Of a DNA stretch of 54,552 nt, positions 16,271 to 25,870 are shown piece after piece (the first letter of the stretch is position 1; every line of letters begins with the position of its first letter). This DNA comes from an uncultured Mucilaginibacter sp. Lineage in GTDB: Bacteria; Bacteroidota; Bacteroidia; Sphingobacteriales; Sphingobacteriaceae. The notes beneath the pieces were generated by a model. That model saw only the letters and a list, made by a program, of their open reading frames with translations. It did not search any database and was not told where the DNA came from. Location: the NCBI RefSeq assembly GCF_937859865.1, contig NZ_CALMAT010000018.1, positions 68,218-122,769 of the forward strand. Direction: 5' to 3'. Position numbers and translations under genes: made by a program.

Positions 16271-17410
16271 ATGACACGTGAACAATATTTATTGCTCTAT
16301 GAAAAATTTTTGGTCGGCGAAGCAACTTCCGAAGAAGCAAAGAGCCTTTTATTATATCAAGACGAGTTTGAACTGCAACTGCCGACAGCAGCGGAAAATT
16401 TAGATAAAGCCAATATAAAAACCGGCAAACGGCTACTTAACAAACTAAATAGCCGCACAGGCTATTTGAAACCAAGATTTCATTTATTAAAATGGCTGTC
16501 AGCCGCAGCCGCTATTCTATTAATAGTTGCGGGAAGTATGTTCCTAAAAACCAAATCACCTGTAAACAAGCAAACAAATATACCCGTTGCAAAACGAGAT
16601 ATTGGCCCAGGTTCAAACAAAGCTACGCTTACACTTGATGACGGAAAAGTGATTTCATTAAATGATGCAGCCAATGGAACTATTACCAGGCAGGGAAATA
16701 TCACGGTAAAAAAGAAAAATGATGGCATGTTGGAATATGTGGTATCTCAAACTGCCGCCGGTAATATGCAAAAGCCATCCTTCAATACGATAACCACCCC
16801 ACGCGGCGGAGAGTATCAACTTGTATTGCCAGATGGAACAAAAGTTTGGCTTAACGCGGCATCTTCATTAAAATTTCCGTCTGCCTTTACCGGCAAAAAC
16901 AGAGATGTTAAACTTACAGGCGAAGCTTACTTTGAAGTGGCCAAAAATAAGGAAAGGCCTTTCAGGGTTAAATTTAATAATTCTGAAATTGAAGTGCTCG
17001 GTACCCACTTTGATGTTAAAGCTTACAAAGATGATGAAGAAGCCAGGGCCACGTTACTTGAAGGATCAATAAAAATCACCAAAAACAATGAGCAGCGGAT
17101 ATTACTGCCTGGCCAGCAGGCAACCGAATCTGATAAAAAAGGCTTAAAAATATCGGCTGCTAATATAGAAGAGGCTGTAGCCTGGAAAAACGGCTTTTTT
17201 ATATTTCACGATCTTGATATTCAAAGTATTATGCGTACTGCCGCAAGATGGTATGATATTGATGTGAACTATCAGGGCAACCTAACCAATAAACAATTTG
17301 GTGGGCGCATTTCAAAATACAAAAATATATCTGGGTTACTTAAAAACCTGGAACTAACTGGCACTATACATTTTACTATTGAAGGAAGGAGGGTAACTGT
17401 AATAGAATAA
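16271..17410 (+). CDS. FecR-family anti-sigma factor
   Basis: The product (379 residues from this ATG; a TTG at 16262 is possible) has a cytoplasmic N-terminal domain that would bind the sigma factor, one membrane span (FHLLKWLSAAAAILLIVAGS, about residues 75-95), the periplasmic FecR domain (TPRGGEYQLVLPDGTKVWLN, then AASSLKFP and GEAYFEVAKNKERPFRV), and a C-terminal DUF4974-type domain resembling STN (ARWYDIDVNYQGNLTNKQFGG). FecR proteins hold an ECF sigma factor until the outer-membrane receptor signals substrate. The partner receptor follows 135 bases downstream, and the sigma factor is divergent. Start chosen because the preceding TTG lacks support. Confidence 0.95.
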   Translation: MTREQYLLLYEKFLVGEATSEEAKSLLLYQDEFELQLPTAAENLDKANIKTGKRLLNKLNSRTGYLKPRFHLLKWLSAAAAILLIVAGSMFLKTKSPVNKQTNIPVAKRDIGPGSNKATLTLDDGKVISLNDAANGTITRQGNITVKKKNDGMLEYVVSQTAAGNMQKPSFNTITTPRGGEYQLVLPDGTKVWLNAASSLKFPSAFTGKNRDVKLTGEAYFEVAKNKERPFRVKFNNSEIEVLGTHFDVKAYKDDEEARATLLEGSIKITKNNEQRILLPGQQATESDKKGLKISAANIEEAVAWKNGFFIFHDLDIQSIMRTAARWYDIDVNYQGNLTNKQFGGRISKYKNISGLLKNLELTGTIHFTIEGRRVTVIE

Positions 17411-17545
17411 CTACAATTAAATTAACAGTTACCATACAAATCATCAGAAAGCGTTCGTACCGCCCCTGATGATTGTTCAGCTGTAAGCTGATATCAGGTA
17501 ACGTAATCAATCAATTCGACAACCAATTATTAACCCGACATTCAA

Positions 17546-20500
17546 ATGTACAAAAAGTTTACCGCAAACATTTGCAGGTACCAAGCCTGCGTTTTACCTA
17601 AATTCCTGAGAATAATGAAACTGACCATTATCTTATGGGTTGCTGCTCTGATGGAGGTGAGTGCTGCTACTTATGCCCAGAAAATAAATATGCATGTAAA
17701 AAACGCACCGCTTGTTCAGGTCCTGGATCAAATAAGCAGGCAAAGCAACTATAGTTTTATATATAACACAGCTATGCTTAAAAAGGCTAAGCCGGTTGAC
17801 CTTTCCGTAGCCGATGAACCGTTGGCTGAGGTTTTAGCCAAATGTTTTAAAGACCAACCTTTATCATTTGTTATTAATGAGAACACCGTTGTTATCAAAA
17901 ACAGCCCGCCTCCCGTTGTTGGTTCGGTATTTCAGGCCGAAATTACAATTGCCGGTACGGTTAACGACGAGAAAGGGCAACCGCTTCCGGGGGTATCCGT
18001 TTTATTGAAAGGCACAACAACAGGCATAGCAACCGATGCGAATGGTAAATTTTCATTAAAGCTTCCAAATGATAACGGGATCCTTGTGTTCAGTTTGATA
18101 GGGTTTACCTCACAGGAAATTGCTATAAAAGGCAAAACAAATTTTACTATTACGTTAATTGGAAAAGCATCTGCTTTAGCCGAAATAATTGTAGTTGGGT
18201 ATGGCACACAACGAAAATCTGATGTTACCGGTTCAATTTCTTCTATTAATGAAAAAGCGATAAAAAGTGTGCCTGCAAGCAATTTATTGAGTGCAATACA
18301 AGGTCAGGCACCCGGTATTGATATTCAAAAACCAGGTGGCAACAGTCATCCCGGAGCTACGCAGACTGTTTTAATCAGGGGGCAAAGGTCGCTTGGCACT
18401 TCAAACGGGCCACTATATATTGTAGATGGTTCGCCTTATAATGATGCCTACATTAATGATTTAAACCAGGACGATGTTGCATCGGTACAGATATTGAAAG
18501 ATGCCTCTGCAACAGCAATCTACGGATCGCGCGGTGCAAACGGCGTTATTTTGATTACCACTAAACGGGGTAAAAACGGAAAACCGGAAATTACCTACAG
18601 CTCATACGCCGGAATAACCAAGCCGCTGGCCTTGTATGACGCGATGGATGGAAAGGAGTTTGAAACTTACAAAAAATGGGGTATTTATAACTATTCGTTA
18701 TCTACAAACCCTGCTGTTCCAAATGGCTATTCGGGCATTGATGACCCCAAATTTTATACGGACGCATTAACCTTTTTACCATCAGAATTAGCAGCAATTA
18801 AAAACGGGACATCTACCAATTGGCAAAAACTTATCTTCAAAACCGGTTTTAAAACTGATAACCAGTTTGGGATTTCCGGGGGAACAGAAAAAACGCAGTA
18901 TGCAGTATCCGCAGGATTTTATGATGAAACAGGGGTGTTTACCGGGCAGTCCTTCCAGCGGTATTCCTTAAAAATCAGCATAGATCAGCAATTGGGAAAG
19001 ATATTTAAAGTAGGTTTTAGTTCACTTAACTCCGTAAGTGCTACCAATGGCGAAGGGATAAACCCTGTTGGCCAGGCGTTAAGATTAAGTCCGCTTACTA
19101 CACCTTATGATGCTAATGGAAACCTGGTGCCATATCCCGGGTTCAGCACGATCGTATATAATCCGTTGGCTAATTTGGTTCCGGGCGCTGTAGCTCAAAA
19201 TCGCCTAAGGTTTAATACGTTCAGCACTGTTTACTTGGAAGCACAAATTTTACCGCATTTAAAATATCGTTTTAACGGTGGTGTGCAGTTAACGCCGGAA
19301 ACTTACGGACAATACTTTGGAAGTGCGACTTATCAGAATTTAGGTGGCCCGTCAACGGCCTCTAATACCAATTACAATTATCATAATTATACGCTTGAAA
19401 ATTTATTGATTTATGATAATACTTTTGCGGGGAAGCACCACATAAATTTTACGGGTTTGTTTAGTACCCAGGACGATTACAAGGCATCAACGCAATTTAG
19501 TTACAATAATATCCTTACCAATAATGCACAGTACTTTAACCCGGGGTTTGGATCAAACTTAACTGGTTCAGGATCATCACAAAAATTTGATATCGTTTCC
19601 TACATGGGAAGGATAAATTATGATTTTGCCAATAAATATTTGTTGACCCTAACTGTACGTTCTGACGGTGCTTCCCGCCTGGCAGAGGGGAATAAATATC
19701 ATACATTTCCGTCTGCGGCGGCAGGCTGGAATATTAGCCAGGAAAATTTCCTAAAAAATTCAAATGTTATTTCCGACCTTAAACTTAGGTTAGGATATGG
19801 TGTAGTTGGCAATTCCGCAGTAAATCCTTATCAAACTTTAGGGGGCTTAGCCATAAATTACTACAATTATGGCTCTACAAATGTTACCGGGACATATCCC
19901 AACAATGTTCCCAATCCATCTTTAACATGGGAAAAGACAGCGACACTAAACGCCGGGCTGGATTTTGGAGTTTTAAACAACCGTATTACCGGTAGTATAG
20001 ATGCTTATCATGCTTATACCAGTAACTTGCTTCTTCCCCAAAATTTGCCGATAACTTCGGGCTATACTTCACAATACTATGCTAATATTGGCAAAACCGA
20101 AAATAAAGGTTTAGAGTTAAATATTACTTCTCAAAACTTTAAAAATACCGGCAGAAACAGCGTAGCCTGGAATACGACGTTCAATATAAGTTTTAACCGG
20201 AATAAAATTACAGCCTTAGCGAGCGGGGTTACCTCAGATATTGGCAATAATTGGTTTGTTGGCCAGTCCATCACTTCGATATATGATTACAAAAAGTTGG
20301 GGATATGGCAAAATGTTTCTGCCGATAGCGCCCAGGCTAAAAAGCTTGGCCTTACAATATTAGGGCCATCTTCCGTAATAGGCAATGTTCGGGTGGCAGA
20401 TTTAAATGGCGATGGAAAAATTAATGCTAATGATAAAACTATCATTGGCAATCGTGATCCGAAATTTGTGGGAGGCATATCAAACACAGTTTCTTATAAA

Positions 20501-20962
20501 GGATTTGACCTTACAGTTGTAGCCTCTTATCGTATCGGCGGCACTTTGGTTTCATCATTATACTCAAGTAATGCCAATGACCTGGGTGGAAGAAACGGTA
20601 ATTTAAATGTTGATTACTGGACGCCCTTAAACCATGCGGATTACTTTCCGAAGCCTAACTGGGCAAATAACGGTGCACCTCCATATTCAAGTGTGTTAAC
20701 CTACTTTAGTGCGTCTTTTTTAAAGGTCAGGGCATTGAGCCTTGGTTATAGTTTACCACCAACCATTATCGAAAAATTAAAAATTAAATCGTTAAGGTTT
20801 TATGTTACGGCAAATGATGCCTTTATACTATTCTCATCTTATGCCAACAAATACCATGGAATTGATCCTGAATCTGGAATTGATCCTGTATCAAAAGGAA
20901 CATTAGGAACCGATGTACCAAGCACCTATTCAATTTTAGCCGGATTAAACCTATCGTTTTAA
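17546..20962 (+). CDS. SusC-family TonB-dependent receptor with STN signalling domain
   Basis: The 1138-residue outer-membrane receptor imports glycan fragments with its SusD partner. After a signal peptide (MKLTIILWVAALMEVSAATYA region, about 24-44) come an STN domain (about 48-115), a carboxypeptidase-regulatory-like beta domain (AGTVNDEKGQPLPGVSVLLK, about 135-215), the plug (EIIVVGYGTQRKSDVTGSI; then YIVDGSPYNDAY and LKDASATAIYGSRGANGVI), and a large barrel ending SILAGLNLSF. The STN domain is the part known to contact FecR, so this is a transducing receptor. susD begins 19 bases later, an operon. Substrate class is inferred only from the downstream glycosidases. Confidence 0.97.
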   Translation: MYKKFTANICRYQACVLPKFLRIMKLTIILWVAALMEVSAATYAQKINMHVKNAPLVQVLDQISRQSNYSFIYNTAMLKKAKPVDLSVADEPLAEVLAKCFKDQPLSFVINENTVVIKNSPPPVVGSVFQAEITIAGTVNDEKGQPLPGVSVLLKGTTTGIATDANGKFSLKLPNDNGILVFSLIGFTSQEIAIKGKTNFTITLIGKASALAEIIVVGYGTQRKSDVTGSISSINEKAIKSVPASNLLSAIQGQAPGIDIQKPGGNSHPGATQTVLIRGQRSLGTSNGPLYIVDGSPYNDAYINDLNQDDVASVQILKDASATAIYGSRGANGVILITTKRGKNGKPEITYSSYAGITKPLALYDAMDGKEFETYKKWGIYNYSLSTNPAVPNGYSGIDDPKFYTDALTFLPSELAAIKNGTSTNWQKLIFKTGFKTDNQFGISGGTEKTQYAVSAGFYDETGVFTGQSFQRYSLKISIDQQLGKIFKVGFSSLNSVSATNGEGINPVGQALRLSPLTTPYDANGNLVPYPGFSTIVYNPLANLVPGAVAQNRLRFNTFSTVYLEAQILPHLKYRFNGGVQLTPETYGQYFGSATYQNLGGPSTASNTNYNYHNYTLENLLIYDNTFAGKHHINFTGLFSTQDDYKASTQFSYNNILTNNAQYFNPGFGSNLTGSGSSQKFDIVSYMGRINYDFANKYLLTLTVRSDGASRLAEGNKYHTFPSAAAGWNISQENFLKNSNVISDLKLRLGYGVVGNSAVNPYQTLGGLAINYYNYGSTNVTGTYPNNVPNPSLTWEKTATLNAGLDFGVLNNRITGSIDAYHAYTSNLLLPQNLPITSGYTSQYYANIGKTENKGLELNITSQNFKNTGRNSVAWNTTFNISFNRNKITALASGVTSDIGNNWFVGQSITSIYDYKKLGIWQNVSADSAQAKKLGLTILGPSSVIGNVRVADLNGDGKINANDKTIIGNRDPKFVGGISNTVSYKGFDLTVVASYRIGGTLVSSLYSSNANDLGGRNGNLNVDYWTPLNHADYFPKPNWANNGAPPYSSVLTYFSASFLKVRALSLGYSLPPTIIEKLKIKSLRFYVTANDAFILFSSYANKYHGIDPESGIDPVSKGTLGTDVPSTYSILAGLNLSF

Positions 20963-20981
20963 TTTTTTAACCCTTAATGTT

Positions 20982-22655
20982 ATGAAACCAACATATTTAA
21001 AAAAATTTACAACATTGTTTTTGCTTTGTGCGCTGGTAAGCTGCAAAAAACAACTGGAAGAAAACCCTCAATCCATCCTAACCCCGCAATATTTCAGTAC
21101 AGCCCAGGGCCTGCAATCCGGCCTTGATGCTGCTTACGCAGGGAACCGTCAACTTTGGGGTTCGGAAAATCTTTTGACCATGACTGAACCAGGAACTGAT
21201 GAATTTATTTCTGGAAATGGCGGTAATACAGATATCAACCGTTATTCGAGCAACTTTGACTCCAGTAGCGGTTGGGTCTCCGGGATTTGGAATGTATGTT
21301 ACGCTTACATCAATGACTGTAATGGTATCATTGATAACAGTGCCGGAGTTACAGGTATAGATCCTGCTACCTTAAAACTTAAAGTTGGCGAAGCCAAGTT
21401 TTTACGGGCCAATTATTATTTTTTATTGGTAAGGTTTTGGGGGGATGTTACGCTAAACCAACATTTTATCAGCCAGCCAACAACATCCGCTACCCGTTCG
21501 CCTATTGCCGATGTTTATAATTTCATCATTAGTGATTTAACGGATGCTATTGCTGCCTTGCCGGTAAGCCCTGTTCAAAATGGCGTGCTTCCTGGTAAAG
21601 CTACCGCCGCTGCTGCCAGGCATTTGTTAACCAAAGTGTATTTAACCAGGGCTTATTCTTCGGCAAAAAAACCTGACGATTTTCAAAATGCTTTTAATAC
21701 AGCAAAAAGTTTAATTGATAATAGTACATCACTGGGCCTCGGGCTATTGCCTGATTTTGCATCGGTATATGCAGAAGGCAATGAGGCTAATAAGGAAGTT
21801 TTATGGTCAGTTCAGCATACGTCAAATTTGGCTTACAATGCGAATGGAGACAATGGCTTGGGGAATGGAGACAATAGCCTGTTGTTTTTTTATGTTATGG
21901 GGTATGAAAATTTTCCGGGACTAAGCCGTTCGATCGCTTATGGAAGGCCATTTGCCAGGGTAATGCCAACACGTTGGTTAACCGATACTGCTTATAGGGA
22001 TAAAAGCAACGACAGCAGATATTTTAAAACGTTTCAGGCCTTATGGTTGTCAAATGATGTCAATAAGATTCCAAAAGTTAATGGTGTGCCAAAATATACC
22101 TTGGGCGATACTGCCGTGTATATGCCTGGCGTAGATGTAAGCGATGCCAAAATAGCGGCTACCCGGTATTTATTAGTTCCACCCCGTAAATACAATCTTC
22201 AACTATTCCCAACCATGCTAAAATATCAGGATACCAAAAGAATTGGGATAAATAATGTTTCCATCAGGCCTATAATTGTTTATCGTTTAGCGGAGACTTA
22301 TTTAATGGCTGCCGAAGCAGCCTTTAATTTAGGCAATAGCACTGATGCGGCAAAATACATTAACGCTGTGCGGGAAAGGGCTGCCTATCCGAATGGTAAT
22401 GCAGCAGCTATGGATATTACACCTTCAAATGTTACCCTCGATTTCATTTTAGATGAAGATGCCAGGGAATTATGTGGTGAACAATTTAGGTGGCTGGATT
22501 TGGTTAGGACGGGGAAGCTGGTTGAAAGGGTTCGTTTGCATAATACCGATGGCAGCATTAATATAAAGCCCTACCATGTATTACGCCCGATACCACAATC
22601 TCAAATTGACAGGACTATTGCAGGCCCTAAGTATCCACAAAATCCGGGTTATTAA
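20982..22655 (+). CDS. SusD-family outer-membrane glycan-binding lipoprotein (RagB/SusD)
   Basis: The 557-residue protein caps the SusC barrel and binds the glycan. A lipoprotein signal peptide ends in LLCALVSCKKQ with the acylated cysteine at about residue 21. SusD hallmarks include EENPQSILTPQYFSTAQGLQ near the N-terminus, the TPR-like VGEAKFLRANYYFLLVRFWGD, RHLLTKVYLTRA, and the C-terminal RPIIVYRLAETYLMAAEAAF then DFILDEDARELCGEQFRW with LDLVRTGKLV. It follows susC on the same transcript. A MITE-like element separates it from the GH2 gene. Confidence 0.97.
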   Translation: MKPTYLKKFTTLFLLCALVSCKKQLEENPQSILTPQYFSTAQGLQSGLDAAYAGNRQLWGSENLLTMTEPGTDEFISGNGGNTDINRYSSNFDSSSGWVSGIWNVCYAYINDCNGIIDNSAGVTGIDPATLKLKVGEAKFLRANYYFLLVRFWGDVTLNQHFISQPTTSATRSPIADVYNFIISDLTDAIAALPVSPVQNGVLPGKATAAAARHLLTKVYLTRAYSSAKKPDDFQNAFNTAKSLIDNSTSLGLGLLPDFASVYAEGNEANKEVLWSVQHTSNLAYNANGDNGLGNGDNSLLFFYVMGYENFPGLSRSIAYGRPFARVMPTRWLTDTAYRDKSNDSRYFKTFQALWLSNDVNKIPKVNGVPKYTLGDTAVYMPGVDVSDAKIAATRYLLVPPRKYNLQLFPTMLKYQDTKRIGINNVSIRPIIVYRLAETYLMAAEAAFNLGNSTDAAKYINAVRERAAYPNGNAAAMDITPSNVTLDFILDEDARELCGEQFRWLDLVRTGKLVERVRLHNTDGSINIKPYHVLRPIPQSQIDRTIAGPKYPQNPGY

Positions 22656-22717
22656 AACGACATAAAGGGATGCGGGTAACCGTATCCCTTTAACAGAAAC
22701 AATTAAAATAGTTAGCT

Positions 22718-22884
22718 TTAGAGCTTGTTTAAATTCTATTCATTTATTTTCTATGCTTCTTTTATCACCTAAAAATCATTGGCCCATGGTGCTTTTTGTA
22801 CCTGTATAATATTTACACACCAAAATTATAGGCATAAAAGAAGCATTACACTTTTTTATAATATAAATTCAAAACAGGCTCTTA
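22718..22884. mobile_element. MITE-like inverted-repeat element, copy 3
   Basis: Outer arms TTAGAGCTTGTTTAAATT and AATTCAAAACAGGCTCTTA enclose exact inverted copies of the window-wide repeat at 22753-22764 and 22835-22846, with inner flanks CACCTAAAAATCATTGG and CACACCAAAATTATAGG. 167 bases, non-coding. It ends six bases before the ATG of the GH2 gene and thus forms that gene's leader. Confidence 0.78.
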
Positions 22885-22890
22885 CCATTC

Positions 22891-25614
22891 ATGAATAAAA
22901 AATACATACTTATAACTACTTGTTTTTTGCTGCTGGAGAGTGCCTTATTTGCACAAACTCAGGCTCATTTATCGCAGCCCTCGGCAAGCCAATCTGTTTT
23001 TCTAAGGTCTGCAAAAGGTTATAACGGGGCATATGCCTGGCAGATGCATAAAGCCAATGGGGCCGAAGGGAAAGAGGTTTCGTCGGTTCAATACAATACA
23101 TCCGGTTGGCAAGCAGCAATTATACCCGGAACGGTATTGAACAGCCTGGTTGCAAACAAAGTGTACCCTGAACCTTATTACGGCGACAACAACCGCCGGT
23201 CAAAAAAACTGATCCCTGATATAGCCGATGCCGGAAAAGAATTTTATCATTATTGGTTTCGTACTGTTTTTACCATCCCAAAATCATTCTCAGGGAAACG
23301 CGTTTGGCTAAAGTTTCATGGAATAAATTATCGCTGCGAAATATGGGTAAACGGCAAGAGTTTAGGGAAAATGGCCGGTATGTTCAACGCCCAGTCTTAT
23401 GATCTTACCGGCATAGCCAAACCTAACGGTGAAAATATATTGGCTGTTGATGTGTTGCCTGTTGATGTCCCGGGTACCTACTACAAACCAGGACAAGGCC
23501 GGACAGGCGCGGTTGGTGAAAACCATAATGGCGGGGACGGCGAAATCGGAAAAAATGTAACCATGCTGATGAGCGTAGGCTGGGATTTTACCTCGCCTGA
23601 TGGTATACGCGACAGGAATACAGGGATATGGCGTGATGTAGAATTATATGCTACCGGCGATGTTGTGTTGGAAAACCCATTTATACAAACCAAAATGCCT
23701 TTGCCTGATACTTCATTAGCTAAACAAACGGTATCTGTTGAGGTAAAAAATGCATCCGATAAGGTGCAAAAGGGAGTTTTATCAGGTAAAATAATTGAAA
23801 GCGGAAATACATTTAGTAAACCAATTACGCTTGCGCCCAATGAAACACGGACGGTCATATTTAATCCCGAAGATTATCCTTCATTAACCATACATCACCC
23901 TAAATTATGGTGGCCAATAAATAAAGGTAGCCAGAGTTTATATACGCTAACGGTAAAATATACCGGTTCGTTAAACCAGGTAAGCCATTCCGTTACTACA
24001 CAATTTGGTGTGAGGGAAATATCTTCTGATCAAAACACGCCTGATAAGTCAAGAAGGTTTTTGGTAAATGGCCAGCCTGTATTTATAAGAGGTACCAATT
24101 GGGTGCCCGAAGCAATGCTGCGCAATACGGAACAGCGTACCTATGCTGAATTGAGGTACACCAAACAGGCAGGCGTTAATTTTTTACGCTTATGGGGAGG
24201 AGGCATTGCAGAGTCTGATTATTTCTACCAGCTATGTGATAAATTTGGATTTTTAATATGGAACGAGTTTTGGCTAACGGGCGATACCCGTTTCCCTACT
24301 GATACAACTTTGTACCTGAAAAATTTCGAAAACACTGTGAAAAGGATCCGTAATCACCCCGCGCTTGCTTATTACGTAGCTGCCAACGAATCAGGAGAAG
24401 TAAAAGGAACCCGCGCGCTTGTTGAAAGGCTCGACCCCACCCGCGGCTACCAGGTACAATCAGAATGTTGTGGCGTACATGACGGCAGCCCTTATAAATA
24501 TGAAAACCCGATGCAGTATTTTGAAAATACAGCATCTAAAAGAGGTAGCCGTGTGGATGGCTTTAACCCGGAATACGGCACGCCAAGCACACCTATATTA
24601 GAATCATTAAAAAAAATGATGCCGGCTAAAGATTTATGGCCAATCAACGATTCGGTATGGAATTATTTGGACGGAAACGGATTTCACCAGATAACCACTA
24701 AATACAGGGAGGCCGTTAACGAATTTGGAAAATCATCATCAATAGAAGAATTTGCAAGGAAGGCCCAATTTGTAGGGGCCATGAATTTCAGGGCTATATG
24801 GGAAGTATGGAACTATAATAAATTTGGTTATGGCGACCGTTTTGCATCCGGATTGTTGTTCTGGTATCACAACAGTCCGTTGCCGCAAACGGCTTCGCGC
24901 ATGTATGATTGGTATTTGGAACCAACCGCAGCATTATACTATTCGCAAAACGGCCTTGCACCACTACATCCGCAATTTGATTATTTAAAAAATACGGTAT
25001 CTGTATATAATGATTACCGCAAAGCATTTAATAATTACAGCGTGGAAGCTACGGTTTATGACCTGAACTCAAACGTGATTTTAAAAAAAGCAAATCAAAT
25101 AAATATTCCTGCCGATGGCGTTGTAAATGATGCCATTAAATTAGATTTCCCAGCCAACATTACCCAGGTGCATTTTATAAAGTTGAAATTGAAGGACAAT
25201 CAGGGAAAGGTAGTTGCGGACGCCTTTTATTGGCGGTCTAACGATGCCTATAAAGGTGCCTGGACAATGACAGGCCCGGCGGTTTCCGGGTTTGAGGATA
25301 TTAACAAATTGCCGAAAGCAAAATTGGATGTAACTGTTAATAAGCATGTAGCCAATGGTAAACTGCTTATTCAGGCAAGCATAAGCAATTCTTCGAAATC
25401 GTTGGCTTTTTTTACGCAGTTAAAATTGCAGGACGATACCAAAAATAATCTGGCGCCCATTTATTACACAGACAATTTTTTCAGCTTATTGCCTGGCGAA
25501 TCCAAAACCGTAACTATTGAAGTTGCCCTTGCCGGCCTCAGTACCAAAAAGCTACAATTAATTACCGATGCTTTTAATGCAAACAGTATAAATACAAGTA
25601 TTGATATGCCGTGA
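22891..25614 (+). CDS. Secreted glycoside hydrolase family 2 enzyme (beta-mannosidase / exo-glucosaminidase type)
   Basis: The 907-residue protein has a signal peptide (MNKKYILITTCFLLLESALFA), a GH2 sugar-binding domain (about 45-255; YHYWFRTVFTIPKSFSGKRV and WLKFHGINYRCEIWVNG), an immunoglobulin-like domain, the catalytic TIM barrel (FLVNGQPVFIRGTNWVPEAM; NFLRLWGGGIAESD), and C-terminal beta domains. The acid/base is expected in YVAANESGE (NE pair) and the nucleophile in GFNPEYGTPSTP, which fits the E-x-G-x-x-S pattern. The build is closest to exo-beta-glucosaminidase and mannosidase branches rather than LacZ. In this locus with a GH51 enzyme, it would trim a side chain or backbone of a plant-type or fungal glycan; exact linkage unknown. 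The leader is a MITE-like element. Confidence 0.9.
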   Translation: MNKKYILITTCFLLLESALFAQTQAHLSQPSASQSVFLRSAKGYNGAYAWQMHKANGAEGKEVSSVQYNTSGWQAAIIPGTVLNSLVANKVYPEPYYGDNNRRSKKLIPDIADAGKEFYHYWFRTVFTIPKSFSGKRVWLKFHGINYRCEIWVNGKSLGKMAGMFNAQSYDLTGIAKPNGENILAVDVLPVDVPGTYYKPGQGRTGAVGENHNGGDGEIGKNVTMLMSVGWDFTSPDGIRDRNTGIWRDVELYATGDVVLENPFIQTKMPLPDTSLAKQTVSVEVKNASDKVQKGVLSGKIIESGNTFSKPITLAPNETRTVIFNPEDYPSLTIHHPKLWWPINKGSQSLYTLTVKYTGSLNQVSHSVTTQFGVREISSDQNTPDKSRRFLVNGQPVFIRGTNWVPEAMLRNTEQRTYAELRYTKQAGVNFLRLWGGGIAESDYFYQLCDKFGFLIWNEFWLTGDTRFPTDTTLYLKNFENTVKRIRNHPALAYYVAANESGEVKGTRALVERLDPTRGYQVQSECCGVHDGSPYKYENPMQYFENTASKRGSRVDGFNPEYGTPSTPILESLKKMMPAKDLWPINDSVWNYLDGNGFHQITTKYREAVNEFGKSSSIEEFARKAQFVGAMNFRAIWEVWNYNKFGYGDRFASGLLFWYHNSPLPQTASRMYDWYLEPTAALYYSQNGLAPLHPQFDYLKNTVSVYNDYRKAFNNYSVEATVYDLNSNVILKKANQINIPADGVVNDAIKLDFPANITQVHFIKLKLKDNQGKVVADAFYWRSNDAYKGAWTMTGPAVSGFEDINKLPKAKLDVTVNKHVANGKLLIQASISNSSKSLAFFTQLKLQDDTKNNLAPIYYTDNFFSLLPGESKTVTIEVALAGLSTKKLQLITDAFNANSINTSIDMP

Positions 25615-25650
25615 TGCAGTACAAACTCGTAACTACCGATTCAAAAATCA

Positions 25651-25803
25651 TTTAGAAGCTGTTTAAATTTTGCCTGATGCTTCTTTTATCACCTAAAAAT
25701 TGGTAAATATTTAGTTTTGGTTTCATTTTAATTGATGCAAACACCAATTTTATAGTGGTAAAAGAAGCATGCGTTTTTTATTAAAATTTAAACATGCGCT
25801 TAC
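25651..25803. mobile_element. MITE-like inverted-repeat element, copy 4
   Basis: Arms GAAGCTGTTTAAATTTT and AAAATTTAAACATGCGC enclose exact inverted copies of the window-wide repeat at 25677-25688 and 25759-25770. Inner flanks are CACCTAAAAATTGG and ACACCAATTTTATAG. About 153 bases, non-coding, between the GH2 and GH51 genes. The outer right arm has drifted by one insertion. Confidence 0.75.
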
Positions 25804-25870
25804 AATGTTGCAGGGCTACAACAAAAAATTGAACAATGCACCATTTTAAAATAGAAGATAAATTTCCAGT